Positions 8,878 to 19,944 are shown, counted from the stretch's first letter. The stretch: 64,000 nt of DNA from Mitsuaria sp. GD03876 (GCF_029840635.1 NZ_JAOCCU010000032.1:1-64000); one strand, 5' to 3'. Notes: a model not told the origin generated them from the sequence alone. Program-made: numbers and translations.

Positions 8878-8924
8878 GGACAGAGGACCTCGACGACCCT
8901 CATTCCCCGCCCTCTCCCGCGGCC

Positions 8925-8949
8925 CCCTCTCCCGCACGGCGGGAGAGGG
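8925..8949. repeat. REP-like hairpin (CCCTCTCCCGC family)
   Basis: Perfect 11-base arms CCCTCTCCCGC and GCGGGAGAGGG flank a 3-base loop, and are set in a wider context of ACCCTCA and TGAGGGT. It lies between the convergent pdxH and TonB-receptor genes. A second copy with identical arms lies inside the ada-alkA coding sequence (60860-60884). It probably also works as a bidirectional 3'-end stabiliser. Confidence 0.65.
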
Positions 8950-8978
8950 ATGGGGTGAGGGTCGGGTGAGTCCTCCCG

Positions 8979-11144
8979 TCAGAACTTGACCTGCACCCCC
9001 GCGAACAGGCTGCGTCCGGCCAGCGGCGTCAGCGGACGGATCGTCTGCACGCTGCCCGCGCTGTAGGCCAGCTTGTTGGCGAGGTTGTCCAGCTTGACGT
9101 ACCACATCGCGTCGAGGTTCCCGATGTCGAAGTGGCGCGCGATGTTCAGCCGCAGGATCCCGTAGCCGCCGGTCGGCGTGTCGAACGCCGGCACGCGGTC
9201 CTGGCGCATCGCGCCGCGCAGCTCCGCCTGGATCAGCCACGGCCCGCGCTCCGCCTGCAGCGACAGGCTGCCCCGCACCGGCGACAGCCGCGGCAGCGGC
9301 TGGCCGGTGTCACGGTCGGTGCCGCGCACCAGGTCCACCGTGGTGCCCAGCGTCAGCCCCCAGCCCATCAGCGCCGGCAGCGGCTGGCGGCCCTCGAGCT
9401 CGACACCGTGCATCCGCGCCCGCACGCCGCGGTACAGGAACTCCGGCACCGAGGACGTCTCGCCGTCCTCGCCGACCTCGTCGATCGAGCGCCCGCTCGC
9501 ATCCAGCGCGATGTAGTTGGAGAAGCGCGTCTGGTAGACCTGCACGCTCCACTTCGCGTCGCCCTGCTTCCAGTGCAGGCCCAGGTCGATCGCCTTGGCG
9601 CGCTCCAGGCCCAGGTTCACGTCGCCCACCTCGAACGCGCCCGACGCCACGTGCACGCCGTTGGCGAACAGCTCGTAGAACGTCGGCGCGCGCTGGCTGC
9701 TGCTGAGGTTGCTCGACAGGCTGAAGCCGTTGCCCAGCTCATAGGCGCCGCTCAGCGAGAAGCTCTTCGGGCTGAAGCGCCGGGTCACCGGATCGCCGAA
9801 GCGTTCCTCGTCGCCGCCGCGCGAGCCGACGTTGACGCGCTCCGCGCGCGCGCCGGCCTGCAGGCTCCACGGCCCGGACTTGAACTGCTCGATCAGGAAC
9901 AGCGCGTTGTTGCGGGTCTTGGTGGTGGGCACCAGCGCCTCCTCGCCCAGCGCGGAGAAGTCGCTCAGTTCCCACTGCCAACCCAGCACGCCCTGCACCG
10001 ACCCCCAGTCGCCCTGGAAGGCCGCGTGCGTCGCCTCGACGCGGCCGTCCTTGCCGCGCGACGAGAACACGGTGCCGACCTCGCCGCTGCCCTCCACTTC
10101 CTGGTGCTTGTAGCGGCTGCTGGCGAACTGCCAGGTCACGCGCGCCAGGCCCGGCAGCGGATCGCGCCACTCGCCGGCGGTGGCCAGGCGCTGGCGCTGC
10201 ATCTCGATGCGGACATCGGGTTCGACGGTGACGCCGTACTCGTTGTGATAGTCCTCGACCGACACGCCGGCATAGCCCTGCGAGAACAGCAGCGAGCCGC
10301 CCACCGCGCCGCTGCGGCCATGGCTGTCGGAGTTGCGGACATGCGTCGAGCTGCCGTCCTCGCTGGAGAAGCGCGGCACGCGCTGGTCGTCGGCGCGGCG
10401 GTCGGCCGCGTCGACGTGCCAGGCGAAGCCGGTGGTGCCTGCGGTGCCGCCGTCCAGCACGACCGCGCCGCCGCGCTCCTTGGACGCGCCGCCCAGGCGC
10501 AGTTCGGCCGCGCCGCCCAGGCCGGGCTGCGCCGCGCGCGGGATGCGGTTGTCGATCGCGTTGACGACGCCGCCGATCGCGTTGCCGCCGTACTGCAGCG
10601 CCGCGGCGCCGCGCAGGACCTCGACGCGGGTCAGCACCAGCGGGTCGACCGGCAGCGCATGGTCGAAGCTCAGGCTCGACGCGTCGACCGACGCGCCCGA
10701 GTTGCTCAGCATCCGCACGCGATCGCCGTCCAGGCCGCGCATCGTCGGGCGGTTGCTGTTGGGGCCGAAGTAGGTCGACCCCACGCCGGCCAGGCCGTCC
10801 AGCGTCTCGCCGAGGTTGGCGCCGCGCTTGAGCGTCAGCGCGTCGCCGCTGAGCGCCTGCACCGGGGAGGCGAGCTCGCGCTGGCTGAGCGGATTGCCGG
10901 TCACGACGACCGCGTCCAGCTTGTGCTTGTGCGGCCGGGTCGCGCCGCCGGACGCGGTGTCGGCCTGGGCCGCCTCGGCGGAGGCACCGTTGGCGGTGTC
11001 GGCGGCCGCGGTGCTCGCCTGCTGCGCCCAGGCGCTACCGGCGGCCAGGCCCAGCGCGAGCGCCATCAGCGTGGGTTGGAAAGGGACGCGGCCCAGCGGG
11101 GACGGCGCCAGCGAACGGATCGAAGCGGAAATGGTGATGGCCAT
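8979..11144 (-). CDS. TonB-dependent receptor, ZnuD-like
   Basis: A 721-residue outer-membrane receptor. It has a signal peptide ending near SAWAQQ (about residue 41), a TonB-box-like DAVVVTG (about 77), a plug domain, and a beta-barrel ending in the aromatic FAGVQVKF. The plug segment VGSTYFGPNSNRPTMRGLDG and the stretch LRGAAALQYGGNAIGGVVN resemble zinc receptors of the ZnuD type. It is last in a run of six minus-strand genes that includes an ABC exporter and DUF3299. Zinc as ligand is an inference from these similarities; no Zur box was seen upstream. Heme or another metal complex is possible. Confidence 0.87.
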   Translation of the reverse strand: MAITISASIRSLAPSPLGRVPFQPTLMALALGLAAGSAWAQQASTAAADTANGASAEAAQADTASGGATRPHKHKLDAVVVTGNPLSQRELASPVQALSGDALTLKRGANLGETLDGLAGVGSTYFGPNSNRPTMRGLDGDRVRMLSNSGASVDASSLSFDHALPVDPLVLTRVEVLRGAAALQYGGNAIGGVVNAIDNRIPRAAQPGLGGAAELRLGGASKERGGAVVLDGGTAGTTGFAWHVDAADRRADDQRVPRFSSEDGSSTHVRNSDSHGRSGAVGGSLLFSQGYAGVSVEDYHNEYGVTVEPDVRIEMQRQRLATAGEWRDPLPGLARVTWQFASSRYKHQEVEGSGEVGTVFSSRGKDGRVEATHAAFQGDWGSVQGVLGWQWELSDFSALGEEALVPTTKTRNNALFLIEQFKSGPWSLQAGARAERVNVGSRGGDEERFGDPVTRRFSPKSFSLSGAYELGNGFSLSSNLSSSQRAPTFYELFANGVHVASGAFEVGDVNLGLERAKAIDLGLHWKQGDAKWSVQVYQTRFSNYIALDASGRSIDEVGEDGETSSVPEFLYRGVRARMHGVELEGRQPLPALMGWGLTLGTTVDLVRGTDRDTGQPLPRLSPVRGSLSLQAERGPWLIQAELRGAMRQDRVPAFDTPTGGYGILRLNIARHFDIGNLDAMWYVKLDNLANKLAYSAGSVQTIRPLTPLAGRSLFAGVQVKF

Positions 11145-11275
11145 GGAGACACTCTCGAGCGCCGGCGGACCCAGGCCGCGGCGCCATCAATGTTGTGGAA
11201 CTCCCGCGCGCGAATGCATGCGGTCCGCGGCGGCAAGGCCGCGGCGGTCCGGAACGGGAGCGATCGATGGAGGTG

Positions 11276-11677
11276 TCAGGCCCGCGGCGGTCCGCGCGCG
11301 CCCTTGCGCCACCACTGCGCGAGCGTCGCGTCGTGGGGCGTGTCGACGCCGGCCGGCAGCGCCGGCGGCAAGGCGGTCCAGGTCAGCGCCTGGACGATGG
11401 GGCCCAGCGCATGGCTGAGCTGGTCCAGCAGTTGGCAATCGCCGGAGCCGGCGAGGTGCCCGAACTTCAGCGCGCCGCCGTCGTCGGGCGACACGCGCTC
11501 GACCTCGACGGCCTGGCGCGCGGCGGCGACCGCGAGCCGGACCGGCTCGGGCATCGGCCCGCCGTGCAGCGCGCGGTGCACCAGGCCCAGCGCCTGGAAG
11601 CCCAGCAGCGCGACCAGGCACAGCCAGATCCAGCCGCGTTGGCGGCGGGTCGTCGGCGTGAGGGTCGCGTGTCGCAT
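11276..11677 (-). CDS. DUF2946-like small membrane-anchored protein
   Basis: A 133-residue protein with one N-terminal hydrophobic helix (GWIWLCLVALLGFQALGLVH) followed by a periplasmic part with scattered histidines and a Cys, ending in a GARGPPRA tail. Small proteins of this kind (DUF2946/DUF2607-like) are often found beside TonB receptors and metal transport genes. Here it lies between DUF3299 and the ZnuD-like receptor, so a metal-related periplasmic role is plausible. It has no known catalytic motif, and the family assignment is from general appearance. Confidence 0.65.
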   Translation of the reverse strand: MRHATLTPTTRRQRGWIWLCLVALLGFQALGLVHRALHGGPMPEPVRLAVAAARQAVEVERVSPDDGGALKFGHLAGSGDCQLLDQLSHALGPIVQALTWTALPPALPAGVDTPHDATLAQWWRKGARGPPRA

Positions 11678-11702
11678 CGGGATCGGGGCGGGGTCGCGGG
11701 GC

Positions 11703-12266
11703 TCAGCGGCCCGCGGGCACCGCCTGCGTGACGCGGTAGAACATGCCGTACGGGTCGTCGCCGAGCACGGCCATCTGGCCTTCGACGGTGACCACGTCCA
11801 GCGTGTAGCGCACCGGGGACTTGCTGCGCACCTCGACCAGGCCTTCCGGACCGGCGGGCACGCAGAAGGAGCAACTCGTCGGCACCGACGACAACAGGAA
11901 GTGGCTCTGCTTGTCGCCGGGCTCCAGCGGCATCATGAAGCCCTGGACCTTCACCGTGCGCTTGTCCAGCGCCAGCACGCCGGCGGGGAAGCTCGGGATG
12001 ACCTTGCTCCGGTCGGCCTTCACCGTCACCGAGGACAGCAGCTTCCAGCTGACGACGCCTTCGACCTCCTGCAGCGGCTTGAACGGGCTGCGCGGGTCGT
12101 GGTAACCGGGGCCGGATCCCATCGGCATCGCGGCGCCCGAGGCGGCCGCCTGCGCCCGCGCCTCGACGGCGATCGCCAGCGTCGCCGCGCCCGCCATGAC
12201 GATCGTCAGGAGCGACGTCGGCAATCGGCGAAGGCGTGGCGCGGCGTTGGCGGAACGTGCAGGCAT
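11703..12266 (-). CDS. DUF3299 periplasmic protein
   Basis: A 187-residue exported protein with an N-terminal signal segment (LLTIVMAGAATLAIAVEARA). The body has the DUF3299 pattern: VSWKLLSSV, then VKVQGFMMPLEP, then the conserved FLLSSVPTSCSFCVPAGPE with two cysteines three residues apart. Proteins of this family are encoded with MacB-type ABC genes in zinc-responsive operons of pseudomonads, the same arrangement as here. The Cys pair could bind metal or act in redox. Its biochemical function is unknown. Confidence 0.82.
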   Translation of the reverse strand: MPARSANAAPRLRRLPTSLLTIVMAGAATLAIAVEARAQAAASGAAMPMGSGPGYHDPRSPFKPLQEVEGVVSWKLLSSVTVKADRSKVIPSFPAGVLALDKRTVKVQGFMMPLEPGDKQSHFLLSSVPTSCSFCVPAGPEGLVEVRSKSPVRYTLDVVTVEGQMAVLGDDPYGMFYRVTQAVPAGR

Positions 12267-12363
12267 CGGGAGATGGGCATGAACGCGGACTCAGCGCCGC
12301 GTGAAGCCCGCCATTGTGCACCGCCCCGGTGACGGCTCGAACGAACCCCGGGGCGAGCCGCGG

Positions 12364-13562
12364 TCATCGCGGCGTCTGCAGCAGCTCGGTGACGTCGAGC
12401 CGGTAACCGCGCCAGGCCGGCCAGGCGGCGGCCAGCAGCGCCAGGCCGAGCGCCAGGGCCGGCACCAGCGCCTCCCACGGCGAGCACCAGGCGCCGGAGA
12501 TCCGCACCGACTGCTGCGACGCGAGCACGCCGCCGAGCACCGCCGCCAGCGCATGGGCCAGCCCCAGCGCCAGCAGGGTGGCCAGGGCCGCGAGCATCAG
12601 CGCCTCCAGCGCGATCAGCCCGGCGACGCGTGCCGGCGTCGCGCCGAGCATGCGCAGCATCGCGAGATCGCCCTGGCGCTCGCGCACCGCGTGCAGCAGC
12701 GCCACCAGCACCGACAGCGCCGCCGCCAGCAGCAGCACGCCGCCGAAGCCGCGCAGCACCTCGACACCGACGCCCACCATGCTCAGCAGCCGCGCGGTCT
12801 CGAGCGCCGGCACCGACGCCTGCAGCCCGGCCTGCGCGTTGACCCAGCGCGGCAGCATCACCGCGGCAAGCGGGCTGCGATAGCGGACCAGCACCATGCT
12901 GACCTCGAGGGTGCTCTGATCGGCATGGGCATGCAGATGCTCGTCATGCGCCTCCCACACCGAGGCCAGGTCCGTCAGCACCAGCCGGTCCACGACACCC
13001 CCGGTCGGCGCCAGCACGCCGGTGACCTCGTAGGCCTCCTCGTGCTCGTCGCCGCCGGACGCCAGGCCGTGCGTGCCGTGGAAGCGGTCGCCGGGTTTCA
13101 GGCCGGCCTGCCTCGCCACCTCGGCGCCGAGCACCGCCTGCATCGGCGCGCGCCAGCCCTGCCCTTGCGCGATCGACAACCGGTACATGCCGAGGTACTC
13201 GGCCGTCGTGCCGACGATGCGGAAACCCCGGAAGCTGTCGCCGAGCGAGATCGGCACCGCCTGCGCGACCAGCGGTTGCGCGCCTAACTGCGCCACCGTC
13301 GCCAGCGGGATGTTCCCGGTGGATTGATCGAGGTGGAACACGCCGGCCAGCAGGATCTGCATCGGGCTGCCCTTGGCGCCGACGACCAGGTCGATGCCGC
13401 CCAGGTCGCGCTTGAGGCCTTGCTCCAGTTGCTCGCTGACCAGCACGACGAAACCGATCGCCGCCAGCCCCAGGCTCAGCAGCATCAGGTTGAGCGCGGT
13501 CAGCATCGGACGCGCCCAGAGGTAGCGCCACGCGAGGCGCGGCAGGTTCAACGGCGCGCGGC

Positions 13563-13566
<4 letters not shown>
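12364..13566 (-). CDS. FtsX/MacB-type ABC transporter permease
   Basis: A 400-residue permease with the MacB/LolC-like topology. There is one N-terminal membrane helix (MLTALNLMLLSLGLAAIGFVVLV), a large periplasmic domain (about 60-260), and three C-terminal helices containing FGGVLLLAAALSVLVALLHA and the ERQGDLAMLRMLGATP coupling segment. The ATG overlaps the stop of the ATPase gene (ATGA), so the two are translationally coupled. It is likely part of an envelope transport or mechanotransmission complex together with DUF3299, as in zinc-regulated clusters. The substrate is unknown. Confidence 0.9.
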
Positions 13567-14446
<880 letters not shown>

Positions 14447-14447
<1 letters not shown>

Positions 14448-15022
14448 CAGCCGGCCGCCCCGTCCTTCAGCAATTCCTTGAATTTCTTGGCGAACTTGTC
14501 GACCTTGGGCGCGACGACAAAGGCGCAGTAGCCCTGCTCCGGGTGATTGGCGAAGTAGTCCTGGTGATAGGCCTCGGCGGGCCAGTAGTTCTGCTCGGGC
14601 TGGACTTCGGTGACGACCTTGCCGCCGTGGGCGCGCTGCGCCTCGTCGACGACCTGGCGGATCACGCCCAGCTGCTCGGGCCGGCTGTAGTAGATGCCCG
14701 AGCGGTACTGCGTGCCGACATCGGCGCCCTGGCGGTTCAGCGTCGTCGGGTCATGGATGGTGAAGAACACCTGCAGCAGGTCCTCGAGCGAGACGACCGC
14801 GCTGTCGAAGCGCACCCGCACCACTTCCGCATGGCCGGTGTTGCCGGAGCAGACCTGCTCGTAGTTCGGGTTCTCCAACGGCCCGTTGGTGTAGCCCGAC
14901 TCCACGCCCAGCACGCCCTTGACGCGCAGGAACACGGCCTCGGTGCACCAGAAGCAGCCACCGCCCAGGGTGATCAGTTCCTCGCCGGGGCGAAGCGTGA
15001 CGGGGTTCGGGGTGGTGCTCAT
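14447..15022 (-). CDS. msrA: Peptide methionine sulfoxide reductase A
   Basis: A 191-residue MsrA that reduces methionine-S-sulfoxide in proteins. The catalytic motif GCFWC is at residues 22-26, followed by EAVFLRVKGVLGVESGYTNG and, later, GTQYRSGIYY and HQDYF, all family hallmarks. It is the first gene of a minus-strand run. Its stop (TGA) shares one base with the ATG of the ABC ATPase gene, an arrangement that couples oxidative repair to the metal-handling genes. No clear promoter was identified in the 75 bases before it. Confidence 0.96.
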
Positions 15023-15097
15023 GGCGTGTCCTCGTGAAAGCTGTCGGCCGGCTCAGATCGGGCCGGATCATCGCGGATCAAGCCCCGCGCCGGCCGC

Positions 15098-18000
15098 TCA
15101 CTGTGCGCTCAGCGCCAGGTCCACGCGCGGCTGCCAGGGCTTGTCCTTGTCGTCGCCGCGATCGTCGCCGGCCGCGTGCAGCTTCGGCGAGGCCAGGAAC
15201 ATCCGCGCGTTGGCCACGCCGCGCTCGATCAGCGCGTCGCGCACGGCCACCGCGCGCTGCAGCGCCAGCTCGCGCAGTTGCTCGTCGGTCACGGTGTAGC
15301 TGTCCATCAGCAGCGCGCGCATCTGCTCGGCCGGGATGTCCTTGGCCAGGCCGAGGAAGTTGCGCGGCTTGCCCGGCAGCTTGGCGTTGTCGTAGACGGT
15401 CTTGAGCAGGCGCGCGCGCTGCGCGTCGTCGAGCTCGACCGGCGCCGCGCTGGCGTCGGACCCCGCGCCGGACGCTGCCGGGGCCGCCGCCTGCGTGAAC
15501 GCGCTGCGGCGCAGCTCGCGGCGGCGCTCGGCCACCAGCGCCTCCTCCAGCCGGGCGGCCTGCGCCGCGCGGCGCTCCGCCTGCGGATCGACCCAGCCGG
15601 TGATGCTCAGCTGCAGCGACGGCTTGTCGCCCAGCACCTTGGTCAGCGGCTCGAGCTTCTTCGCCGCCTCGGGCGCCAGCGCCGCCGTGCCAGGGCGGAA
15701 TTCCAGCTGGCTCATCTCCGCGCCGCCGCCGCCCGACAGCAGCGAGAACGGCGCCGTCAGCGCCTTGGCCAGCAGGTTGAGGATCAGCTTGACCACCAGC
15801 CCGCCGACGCTGAACTGCGGGTCGTTGAGCGAGCCGCTGACCGGCAGGTTGACGTCGATGACGCCGTCGCGGTCCTTGAGCAGCGCCACCGCCAGCTTGA
15901 CCGGCAGCTTGGTCGCGGTCGGGCTGTCGATGCGGTCGCCGAAGGTCAGCTGGTTGAGCACGATCTTGTTGTCCGCCTGCAGCCGGCCGCCGGGCTCGAT
16001 CTGGTAGTGGACGCGGGTGGAGAGCTTGCCGCGCTCGATCGCGTAGCCGGCGTACTTGCCGGCATACGGCGACAGCGGCGCGAGCTCGATGTCGGTGGCG
16101 CTGGCGGTGATGTCCAGCGCCAGCGGCGCGCCGCTGGGGTTGAGCTGGCCGCTGATGTCCAGCAGGCCGGTGCCCTCGACCTTGCCCTTGAGCTGCAGCG
16201 GCGCCATCGCCGCCGAACCGGCCGCGAACGCGCCCAGCGTGCCGGTGAGCTCGCTGAGGTTGGCGCTGTAGTTGGGCTTGATGAAGCGGTCGTTGAAGTC
16301 GACCTTGCCGCCGTTGAGGCGGGTCTCGGCGATGCTCAGGCGCAGCGGCGGCTCGCCGGCCGCGGACGAGGCCGCCGCCGACGCGGCCGTCGGCGCGGGG
16401 GCCGAGGTCGCCTGCGCCACCGTGGCCGCCACCGGCGCCGAGGCCGCCGGCGTGCCCGCCACCGCGGCCACCGCCTGGCCCTGCTCGGTCTGGTTGAGGT
16501 CGCGCAGGTTCAGCCGGCCCTGCTCGTTGACGATCAGCCGCGCGTAGAACTCGTCCAGCACCGCCTGCTGGATCTTCACGTCGGGCGCGCCGCCCGGCGC
16601 CAGCGCCACGCGCAGGCCGCCCAGCTTCAGGCCCTGCCAGCTGAGCAGGTCCTCGGCCGAGCGGCGCCGGCCCTCCTGCAGCCGCGCCTGGCGCAGCCGC
16701 AGGTCGGCGATCAGCAGCTCGCCGCCGGCGCGCACCGACGGCCCCTTGGGGGTCTCGGCGAACTCGAACCCGCCCCGCATCGAGCCCTCGGCCCGCTGCA
16801 GGTGGATGCCGATCGTCGGATCGAGGTAGGGATCGGCCCAGTGCAGCGGCAGGTGCTCGGCGTTGACCTTGCCCGAGACCTTCAGCGGCGCGAGCGCGAC
16901 CTGCCCGTTCCACTGGAACCGGGGCACGTCGCGCGTGGCGCGGCGCGTCGCATCGGGCCGCCGCAGCGTCGCGCTCAGTTGCGCCGGCAGCGCCTTGCGC
17001 AGCTGTCGGCCGTCCCAGTCGATGCCCGACACCTTCAGCGCCAGTTCCTGAACGCCGATCGGCCGGGCCGGCTCGTCGTCCAGCACATGCGTGGCCAGGT
17101 CCAGCAGCGTGGCTTCGCCGCCCTCGATGGCGACCTCGGCGACCTGGGCCGTCCACGGCGCGCCGGCGCCGGGCGCGGCGGCGACCTCGGCGCGTTCCGG
17201 GGCATCCAGCGTGAGCCGGTCGCCACGCGACTCGGGCGCGCGGCGGCGCGACGCGGCCGCGGCGCCCTGGCCCGCCGGCGTCGCCGAGGCGCTCGTCCAG
17301 GCGTCCCAGCTCCACTTGCCGGCCTTGTCTCTTCCCAGCTGCGCCTTCGGCGCGACCAGCGCCAGCCGGCCGGCGGTCAGCTTGCGGCTGTCCAGCGCGA
17401 GTTCGGCCTGGTCCAGGCTCAGTTGCTTGAGCGACAGCACCGGCTTCTTGCCGTCGGCGAGCTGCAGGCCGTCCAGGCTGAGCGCCTTCAGCGACAGGCG
17501 GAGGTCCTCGCCGTTCGGGCCGGCGCGCACCGCGCCCTGCGTCGCGAAGCTGCCCTGCAGCGACAGCGGCGTCGCGGCCTTCAGGTAGGGCGAGAGGCCG
17601 TCCAGCGCCAGGTCCTTCAGCGCCCACTCGAGCACGACGCCGGCCGCGCCGACCTCGCCCTTGCCGGACAGGCTCGCGGCGGACTTGGCGCCCTCGGGCG
17701 CGACGGTCGCGGCGATCTCGACCGGCGCCGCCTTGGCCGCCAGCGGCCAGCCCAGCCCGCTGCCCTTCACGCTCAGGCCGTCGACGCGCCAGGTGGCCGC
17801 GGGACGCAGCGATTCGTCGGTCCAGCCGATGCGGCCGCCCTCGAGCGCCAGCTGCTGCACGCCGACGCGCCACGGTCCCGCGGGTGCGGCGCCCTTGGCC
17901 GCGCCAGAGGCCGCGCCCGAGGGCGCGGGAGCCGGCTTCGGTGCCGCCTTCGGCGCCGCGGTCGTCGTCGACGCCGTCGCAGCCGCGAAGTCCGGCAGCC

Positions 18001-19054
18001 AGAGACGACCTTGCGCGTCGCGGCCCATCAGCAGCTCGGGTTGCTTCAGCGAGACCGCGCCCAGCAGCAGTTGCCGCTTCAGCGGTTGCACGTTGGCCAG
18101 GTCGATGGTCAGGGCCTGCCAGCGCAACCAGTCCTCCCAGCCGCCTTCGGCCGCCGCGCCGGCGCCGCCGTCCACGCGGCGCTGCAGCGACAGCGCGCGC
18201 ACGGCCGTCCGGCCGCTGAGCTTCACTTCGGGCGCCTGCGTCGGCGGCTGCTTGAAATCGACCGTCAACTGCGCGTCGACCAGGCCCTTGGCCAGGCGCA
18301 TCGGCAGCGCCTTGGGCCAGTAGGCGCGATAGGCCGACAGGTCGAGCGCGTCCAGCTTGACCGTCATGCTCGCGCTGCGGGTGTCGGCGAACGGCCGGGC
18401 CTCGCCCTCGCTCTGGAAGCCGACGCCGTTCAACTGCCCGGACAGGCGGGGCTGCACATGCACCTCGACGTCCGCGTCCAGCGTCGACAGGAAAGGAATG
18501 CCCAGGTGCAGCGCCTTGAGCTCATGGACCATGCCGGCCGCGCGATCGTCGAGGCGGAACTCGCCGTCGGTCAGCTCGATGTTGTAGACCGCGGCCTCGG
18601 CGGGGCCGTCGTCGGCCTTCGGCGGCGTCTGGGGCGCGGCGCTCAGCCGGGCGACGATGTCGTCCAGGTCGGTCTTGCCGTCCGGCAGCAGCGCCACCCG
18701 CACCCGCGGGGAGTCGACCGTCAGCGACGACAGCACCGGCGCCAGGTGCCACAGCGAGCGCGGCGACAAGGCGACCCCGACGCGCTTGATCTCCAGCAGC
18801 GGCGGTGCCGCGGCGGTCGGGCCGGCGATCTTCAGCTCCTCCAGCGACAGCGCGAGCCGCCAGGGCGTGAAGCTCGCGCGCCCCAGGGTCACCGGACGCC
18901 CGAGTTCCTCCGAGGCGATGCGCACGCCGACGCGCTCGATCCACATCGGCAGCGCCACCCACGCCACCAGCAGCAGCGCGACGAGGAACAGCACCAGGCC
19001 CACGAGCGCGCGCAGCACGCGACGAGGCCAGACGGGGAGCGCGGAGAAGAACAC
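15098..19054 (-). CDS. DUF748 / AsmA-like giant envelope protein
   Basis: A 1318-residue protein with a single N-terminal membrane helix (ALVGLVLFLVALLLVAWVAL), then long repetitive beta-rich periplasmic sequence typical of DUF748/AsmA-like proteins. The opening segment ELGRPVTLGRASFTPWRLAL is characteristic. Ala/Pro-rich linkers occur around residues 360-385 and 855-920. The C-terminal 130 residues (LEFRPGTAALAPEAAKKL) resemble an OmpA-like fold, as in other DUF748 proteins. AsmA-like proteins are thought to bridge the envelope or influence lipid transport. The precise role is unknown. It is divergent from the ydcF-like gene. Confidence 0.88.
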   Translation of the reverse strand: MFFSALPVWPRRVLRALVGLVLFLVALLLVAWVALPMWIERVGVRIASEELGRPVTLGRASFTPWRLALSLEELKIAGPTAAAPPLLEIKRVGVALSPRSLWHLAPVLSSLTVDSPRVRVALLPDGKTDLDDIVARLSAAPQTPPKADDGPAEAAVYNIELTDGEFRLDDRAAGMVHELKALHLGIPFLSTLDADVEVHVQPRLSGQLNGVGFQSEGEARPFADTRSASMTVKLDALDLSAYRAYWPKALPMRLAKGLVDAQLTVDFKQPPTQAPEVKLSGRTAVRALSLQRRVDGGAGAAAEGGWEDWLRWQALTIDLANVQPLKRQLLLGAVSLKQPELLMGRDAQGRLWLPDFAAATASTTTAAPKAAPKPAPAPSGAASGAAKGAAPAGPWRVGVQQLALEGGRIGWTDESLRPAATWRVDGLSVKGSGLGWPLAAKAAPVEIAATVAPEGAKSAASLSGKGEVGAAGVVLEWALKDLALDGLSPYLKAATPLSLQGSFATQGAVRAGPNGEDLRLSLKALSLDGLQLADGKKPVLSLKQLSLDQAELALDSRKLTAGRLALVAPKAQLGRDKAGKWSWDAWTSASATPAGQGAAAASRRRAPESRGDRLTLDAPERAEVAAAPGAGAPWTAQVAEVAIEGGEATLLDLATHVLDDEPARPIGVQELALKVSGIDWDGRQLRKALPAQLSATLRRPDATRRATRDVPRFQWNGQVALAPLKVSGKVNAEHLPLHWADPYLDPTIGIHLQRAEGSMRGGFEFAETPKGPSVRAGGELLIADLRLRQARLQEGRRRSAEDLLSWQGLKLGGLRVALAPGGAPDVKIQQAVLDEFYARLIVNEQGRLNLRDLNQTEQGQAVAAVAGTPAASAPVAATVAQATSAPAPTAASAAASSAAGEPPLRLSIAETRLNGGKVDFNDRFIKPNYSANLSELTGTLGAFAAGSAAMAPLQLKGKVEGTGLLDISGQLNPSGAPLALDITASATDIELAPLSPYAGKYAGYAIERGKLSTRVHYQIEPGGRLQADNKIVLNQLTFGDRIDSPTATKLPVKLAVALLKDRDGVIDVNLPVSGSLNDPQFSVGGLVVKLILNLLAKALTAPFSLLSGGGGAEMSQLEFRPGTAALAPEAAKKLEPLTKVLGDKPSLQLSITGWVDPQAERRAAQAARLEEALVAERRRELRRSAFTQAAAPAASGAGSDASAAPVELDDAQRARLLKTVYDNAKLPGKPRNFLGLAKDIPAEQMRALLMDSYTVTDEQLRELALQRAVAVRDALIERGVANARMFLASPKLHAAGDDRGDDKDKPWQPRVDLALSAQ

Positions 19055-19143
19055 AGGGGGAACCGGCGGGCGGTGCCGGACGAGTCGTCAAGGAAGCTGA
19101 TTATGCTGGCGGGCTCAACACCTGACACCCCTCCCGCCTCTCG

Positions 19144-19911
19144 ATGAACGACCTGATACACGCGGTCGCGGCCTTCCTGCTGCCGCCCACCGGCGCCTTC
19201 CCGCTGCTGCTGCTGGCCTGGTGGCTGCGGCATCGCCGGCGCTGGCTGTCGGGCGCGCTGTTCGCGAGCGGGCTGCTCGCGGTCTGGGTCGGCAGCACCG
19301 AGCTCGGCGCGCTGTGGCTGCAGGACCGGCTGCTCGGCCCGCAGCAGGCCGTGACCGTCCAGGCGCTGCGCGACGTCCCGCCGCGGCAGAGCGTGATCGT
19401 GGTGCTCGGGGGCGGCGCCCGCCGGCTGATGCCCGAATACGGCAGCGCGCAGCTCAAGACGGTGTCGATCGAACGGCTGCGCTACGGCATCTGGCTCTCG
19501 CGCCAGACCGACATCCCGCTGATGTTCACCGGCGGCACGCCGCGCGACGCGTCCGACGACACCCTCACCGAAGCGGGCGTGGCCGCGCGGACCGCGCGCG
19601 AGGAATTCGGCTTCACGCTGGCTTGGCAGGAGGACCGCGCCACCGACACCCGCGAGAACGCCCGCTACACCGCCGAGCTGCTGCGGGGCAAGGGCATCCG
19701 GCGCGTCGTGCTGGTCACGCACGACGTCCACATGCGCCGCGCGATGCGCGCCTTCCGCGAGGCGCTGCCGCCGGAGGTGGAGCTGGTCGCCGCGCCGATG
19801 AACCTGGCGCTGCCGGGCATCGAGTGGCGCGACCTGCTGCCGTCGCAGGAAGGCACGGCCCGGGCGCGTTACCTCGGCTACGAATGGCTGGGCTACGTCG
19901 CCGGGCATTGA
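19144..19911 (+). CDS. YdcF/DUF218 family membrane protein
   Basis: A 255-residue protein with two N-terminal hydrophobic segments (AAFLLPPTGAFPLLLLAWWL and a second near residue 40) and a DUF218 domain beginning at QSVIVVLGGGARRLMPEYG. Conserved family elements TGGTPRD and NARYTAELLRGKGIRRVVLV are present. E. coli relatives (YdcF, ElyC/YcbC, SanA) act in envelope maintenance or bind nucleotide-like ligands. The specific function here is unknown. It is divergent from the DUF748 gene, with an AT-richer TTATGCT in the short shared promoter region. A stem-loop follows its stop. Confidence 0.85.
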   Translation: MNDLIHAVAAFLLPPTGAFPLLLLAWWLRHRRRWLSGALFASGLLAVWVGSTELGALWLQDRLLGPQQAVTVQALRDVPPRQSVIVVLGGGARRLMPEYGSAQLKTVSIERLRYGIWLSRQTDIPLMFTGGTPRDASDDTLTEAGVAARTAREEFGFTLAWQEDRATDTRENARYTAELLRGKGIRRVVLVTHDVHMRRAMRAFREALPPEVELVAAPMNLALPGIEWRDLLPSQEGTARARYLGYEWLGYVAGH

Positions 19912-19944
19912 CCGAGCGCCCGAAAACGCCGGCCCCAAATAGAA

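Noticed and set aside
9132-12332. A 1066-codon open frame on the plus strand opposite the ZnuD-like receptor
   Set aside because: It is rich in Arg/Gln/His/Ala, has no domain resemblance and lies opposite four well-supported minus-strand genes. Long antisense frames are expected at this GC content.
15176-19147. A 1323-codon plus-strand open frame opposite the DUF748 gene
   Set aside because: Low-complexity Arg/Gln/Leu composition, no motifs, and the minus strand carries a convincing DUF748 protein with a membrane anchor.
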